Program-made: the position numbers and the translations under genes
Origin: Enterobacter hormaechei ATCC 49162
GTDB lineage: Bacteria > Pseudomonadota > Gammaproteobacteria > Enterobacterales > Enterobacteriaceae
Length of the DNA stretch: 64,000 nucleotides
Direction: 5' to 3'
Assembly: GCF_001875655.1 (NCBI RefSeq)
Contig: NZ_MKEQ01000001.1
Location: 3,767,921-3,831,920, forward strand
Notes under the pieces: model-generated
The model's input: only the letters and a program-made list of their open reading frames with translations
What the model was told of the DNA's origin: nothing
Databases searched by the model: none
In this document: piece by piece, positions 61,455 to 64,000 of the stretch
Layout: each line of letters opens with the position of its first letter
Position numbering within the stretch: the first letter of the stretch is position 1

Positions 61455-61833
61455 CAGATCCCTCCATTTCATGACCCTCCGTTTTCGGAGCCTCCACTTT
61501 TTGTTTTTTGACGAACTCGACCAGCTCAGAAATGAGCTCGTCGATTAACTCCTTCCCGCTATCCGTAAGGAATTCACCGCTGCCATTAACATCAACAGCG
61601 CTGCTGTAAATTCCCTTGATAGCTTTTACGCCTTCGACATTCCCGTACTCACTGATCGCAAGCCTTTCGAATTTTCTCAATAATCCATCGAGAAGAATCT
61701 CTGTTAACTCGACCGTGTTAATGCCGCCTTTATTGAGCTTAATAACAAGGCAGTTACTGCCTGTTTTACGCTGGTGGCGTAATAACGCTGCTTTTAAAAT
61801 TCGGCGGCGATATGTCTCGATTAATTTATCCAT
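61426..61833 (-). CDS. Uncharacterised phage protein (135 residues)
   Basis: Opens MDKLIETYRRRILKAALLRH, with CLVIKLNKGGINTVELTEIL and a C-terminal lysine/glutamate-rich tail (SELVEFVKKQKVEAPKTEG). No family recognised. Start overlaps the stop of the preceding small gene (ATGGATAA), after GGAGGAGG. Its base composition is more A/T-rich than the host genes. Confidence 0.65.
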   Translation of the reverse strand: MDKLIETYRRRILKAALLRHQRKTGSNCLVIKLNKGGINTVELTEILLDGLLRKFERLAISEYGNVEGVKAIKGIYSSAVDVNGSGEFLTDSGKELIDELISELVEFVKKQKVEAPKTEGHEMEGSDGSYSDTNS

Positions 61834-62051
61834 TGCGGCGAGCCTCCTCCTCTAAGCTCATAACAATTTCCTCTTCTTTTTCGGTCCAATCATGAATTTC
61901 GCCAGCAATGTCATAAACAAGAGAGCAAATAGTTTTAAGTTGGAAATGGTCCCAGTTTGTCGTGATATTCAAATAATGTTTGCGATAAACCAGCCAGTTG
62001 CTCGGCTTTGATGTTCACAACCTGAATGTCTTGCCTTTTTAATAAGCTCAT
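61826..62051 (-). pseudogene. Small phage protein gene with one frameshift (about 74 residues when corrected)
   Basis: Two frames join naturally. The first reads MSLLKRQDIQVVNIKAEQLA to LFEYHD then diverges into LGPFPT and a stop; the second gives NWDHFQLKTICSLVYDIAGE through MSLEEEARRNG. Removing one T from TTT at 61956-61958 (plus strand) fuses them at YHD-NWDHF. The corrected gene overlaps the start of the next by 8 bp, as expected for intact coupling. Confidence 0.6.
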
Positions 62052-62071
62052 AATTACCGACCATATGCTTT

Positions 62072-62161
62072 TTAAGATAAAGACGAAGCGATTACCTCGT
62101 AACCGCAGGCCGCATAAAGGCATGCTGTTCTATATGCCGATTTATCAATGATGAAAGTCAT
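62072..62161 (-). CDS. Possible 29-residue phage protein
   Basis: A 90-base frame (MTFIIDKSAYRTACLYAACG ... SSLS) begins in an ATGA overlap with the stop of the S24 peptidase gene and ends 20 bp before the next gene. The coupling and the compact arrangement favour a real gene; function unknown. Confidence 0.5.
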   Translation of the reverse strand: MTFIIDKSAYRTACLYAACGYEVIASSLS

Positions 62162-62547
62162 ACGAAGCGCCTCACAGCCAAAGAAGCCACCACCCGACCG
62201 TGAATTTTGATTTCTTTCTGTTCATCGGTATTAAGGGTGAAAGTTTCGTATATGATGGTTATCAGAAATGATTTTTAATGGAGCCATCAGCTAATGGCTC
62301 AATTCTCTTAATGAAAAGACATGGGCGACCAAAAGCATCCATTGTGTAAACATAAATGCCAGAGGTAAGCGCACGTCCACCGCAATCAACGAAAGCCACA
62401 ACCTCACATGGTTCGATGGTCGGCTGCATTGAATCACCTTCCATCCGGCAGCTTTGTACGCGGTTGCCAAAGTCATTGATGTTGTCAGAATCCGAACAGC
62501 ATTTGAGGCGTTTTAACTGGCTGATTAACTGCGACGGAATTTTGCAT
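62158..62547 (-). pseudogene. Stand-alone S24 (LexA/UmuD-fold) peptidase with three frameshifts
   Basis: When one base is removed at each of TTTT 62540-62543, TTTTT 62272-62276 and GG 62256-62257 the frame gives a 128-residue protein: QIPSQLISQLKRLKCCSDSD, catalytic Ser in MEGDSMQPTI, catalytic Lys in LFIKRIEPL, then IISDN-IIYETFTLN and the end VVASLAVRRFV. It has the S24 peptidase domain but no DNA-binding domain. As read only the middle 60 residues are open. AGGAA precedes the ATG at 62547. Confidence 0.65.
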
Positions 62548-62612
62548 TTTCATTTCCTAAGGGTGAGTTTGTCCCCACCAAGAAAGGTGTTAATAAATAA
62601 TGTTAATTAATT

Positions 62613-63046
62613 TTAAATTTTGTCGGCTTGCTTGCAGATGGTTTCTTGCAAGTCGTCTAATTTTTCATAAACGATAGTTAGTGTACCGATAGCCGACAAT
62701 TCCGGAGGCATGCAATCCATAGCGTTAGATAAAGCCATTCTGCAATTGGCCAATATCAGCAGACCATGAGTTAAGTTGATTGGACGTTATAATACTTGTT
62801 GGTTCTGTAAATTCACCGGCACTGCTCGTTTCCTGAAATGAGCCACAGAACATCAGAATGAAGAATGTTAGCCAATTGGATTAACTGGTCAGCAAACGGA
62901 ACAGTTTTTTCCGTTTCCCAGTTGTTAATGGTTTCGGTTGTTAAACCAAGATGATCAGCCAAAAAATCCTGAGAGAGTCGAAGCGAAGATCTTTGATTTA
63001 ATATTCTTTTGCCGATGGTTTTGGCTACGGTGATTTGAGTATTCAT
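62613..63046 (-). pseudogene. HTH-XRE phage regulator with two apparent frameshifts
   Basis: As read, a 77-residue helix-turn-helix protein (QRSSLRLSQDFLADHLGLTT, INNWETEKTVPFADQL, LHSDVLWLISGN) ends early. Removing one base in TTT 62829-62831 (or CC 62832-62833) and one near 62771-62774 extends it to 143 residues through EFTEPTSIITSNQL, MALSNAMDCMPPELSAIGTL and LDDLQETICKQADKI. It is the first gene after the putative pL promoter. The short form could also be a genuine Cro-like protein. Confidence 0.6.
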
Positions 63047-63080
63047 TTCATTGGCTCCGTTGTTTGCCGATGAATGAAAC

Positions 63081-63122
63081 TTTATCTCAAAGATAAATTT
63101 TGGGTAAATATCTTTTTGATAA
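63081..63122 (-). promoter_or_regulatory. Putative pL promoter with two repressor operators
   Basis: On the minus strand TTTACC (63103-63108) and GATAAA (63081-63086), 16 bp apart, form a promoter for the HTH gene. Operators with the pattern TTATC-N5-GATAA lie at 63082-63096 (perfect, extended to TTTATCT/AGATAAA) and 63108-63122 (one mismatch); the first covers the -10 box. Confidence 0.6.
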
Positions 63123-63185
63123 ATTATGATAAATTAATGGTTATGATATTGATATATATAGTAAATTATTTTGTGCAGGGCATAA

Positions 63186-63209
63186 AAAAACCAGCCGAAG
63201 CTGGTTTTT
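63186..63209 (-). terminator. Rho-independent terminator of the CI-like repressor gene
   Basis: AAAAACCAGC pairs with GCTGGTTTTT around CGAA; on the minus strand it ends in seven T residues, 14 bp beyond the repressor stop codon. Confidence 0.9.
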
Positions 63210-63222
63210 ATATGTATGAGTC

Positions 63223-63941
63223 TCACCCCAAACGGTTGTATGACATTTGCCATCTACCGACAACTAAGCCCTGAATGTGAAACTCGCTTTGATCAGTTTC
63301 AGATACAAACCATTTTTCGTAAGTTGAATTATCGCTGATGACTACCAGCTTGTCCTTAAGCAGCTGTAAGCGTTTGATATGAAAGTTGTCACCATAAACG
63401 AACGCATAAATCCCATCACCTATCAACCGGTTTACCGTAACGTCTATAACGACAAGATCCCCAGGGAAAAATAGTCCCGAGCATGCTATCGCCGACAACC
63501 GTGCAGATTTTCAGGGAGGTAGGGCTACGCCCACCAAACATCCTTTTAGCCTCCTCTGGATCAAGTTCAATCGATTTAACTATTTCAGGATAGTCCATGT
63601 TCATCCTGCCACTTCCGCAACTGAACTCAGTGTCCAGCACCTCAATTCGGTATTGTTGCTGATTTTTTGTCAGTGGATTTATGAAAAAGTTAGGCTTGGT
63701 ACCAGATGCATCAACATCTGCTCTCTTTGAATCCATCCAGCCATGGGGCAGGCCCATACTTGACTCAATTCTCCTAGCTATTATGTCACCAATGTTACGA
63801 GAGGCGTTAGAGCCAGATAACTGACTCAGTTGAGAAGGGTATACCAATTTTTTCAGCAATTTGTGCCTTGGTATAACCTTCCACGATGTACTCACCAATC
63901 AACCTGTTTAGGTTCTGACGTCGAATGTTTTTTATGTCCAT
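63223..63941 (-). pseudogene. CI/LexA-like phage repressor with two frameshifts
   Basis: Corrected at TTTTTT 63848-63853 and AAAAA 63467-63471, the frame gives 238 residues: N-terminal HTH (MDIKNIRRQNLNRLIGEYIV, TKAQIAEK, PSQLSQLSGSNASRN), linker, a Cys-Gly autocleavage site in EFSCGSGR, catalytic Ser in VVGDSMLGTI, FPGDLVVIDV, and catalytic Lys in FHIKRLQLL. As read, the second frameshift falls directly after the catalytic serine. ATG at 63941 follows GGGAG. Either the lysogenic repressor is dead or the sequence is wrong. Confidence 0.72.
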
Positions 63942-63960
63942 GACCAAATACTCCCACTTT

Positions 63961-63998
63961 TTAGCAATATGATAAATACCCAATTTGATAAATTTATC
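63961..63998. promoter_or_regulatory. Putative OR-side operators upstream of the repressor gene
   Basis: TTAGC-N5-GATAA (63961-63975) is one base from the operator pattern found near pL. A palindrome GATAAATTTATC (63987-63998) and a further TTATC at the window edge suggest a second site continuing beyond the end. Confidence 0.5.
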
Positions 63999-64000
63999 TT

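Noticed and set aside
63074..63274. A 66-codon plus-strand frame in the immunity region
   Set aside because: It spans the left operators and the repressor terminator, has no convincing ribosome site, and its last part is antisense to the repressor gene.

Overview
The window is a 64 kb chromosomal segment of an enterobacterium close to Enterobacter (cloacae complex, Lelliottia or Leclercia are all possible). The assignment rests on recalled gene order and protein similarity: the backbone follows the E. coli 42-43 min order (pgsA-glyW-cysT-leuZ-yecA-tyrP-ftnA-yecR-azuC-yecJ-ftnB-araFGH-otsBA-uspC-flhDC-motAB-cheAW-tar-tap-cheRBYZ-flhBAE-argS-yecM-cutC-cmoBA-yecN-yecE), with lineage-specific insertions between the conserved blocks. 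I did no database search.

Layout. 1-0.65 kb: end of pgsA and three tRNA genes with promoter and terminator. 0.8-7.4 kb: a LysR regulator, an unknown gene and a complete branched-chain amino-acid-type ABC importer (liv), absent from this position in E. coli. 7.7-16.2 kb: yecA, tyrP with two TyrR boxes, ftnA, yecR, an RpiB-like isomerase, a DHA2 drug exporter, the 27-residue azuC gene, yecJ, a Dcu-type C4-dicarboxylate carrier and ftnB. 16.7-24 kb: a DJ-1/PfpI protein, araFGH, otsBA, uspC. 24-47.3 kb: the flagellar master operon flhDC (about 800 bp of upstream DNA with a consensus CRP site), motAB-cheAW, then tar-tap-cheRBYZ and flhBAE. The chemotaxis locus is split between cheW and tar by a 7 kb block: a dicarboxylate/amino-acid symporter and an archaic (Csu/sigma-type) chaperone-usher fimbrial operon. 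A consensus sigma-28 promoter in front of tar restarts chemotaxis transcription. 47.4-50.3 kb: a sugar symporter and a GH105 unsaturated-glycan hydrolase behind a KdgR-like operator. 50.3-56.8 kb: argS, yecM, cutC, cmoB, cmoA, yecN and the 3' part of yecE.

56.8-64 kb is the integration end of a lambdoid-type prophage inserted in yecE: integrase, excisionase, a leftward early operon of small genes (Lar-like, ORF6N antirepressor-like, several unknown), and an immunity region with a LexA/CI-type repressor, an HTH protein and a stand-alone S24 peptidase. Repeated TTATC-N5-GATAA operators flank the repressor on both sides. The last 2 kb carries at least eight single-base frameshifts, all explained by one extra base, mostly in a homopolymer; four coherent proteins reappear when they are removed. 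Another apparent one-base loss lies at the usher/tip-adhesin junction of the fimbrial operon.

Functionally the window combines motility and chemotaxis (FlhDC, Mot, Che, Tar/Tap, export gate FlhAB), uptake of arabinose, C4-dicarboxylates, branched-chain amino acids, tyrosine and probably pectin-derived oligosaccharides, stress functions (trehalose, ferritins, UspC), tRNA uridine modification (CmoAB) and a probably inactive or poorly sequenced prophage.
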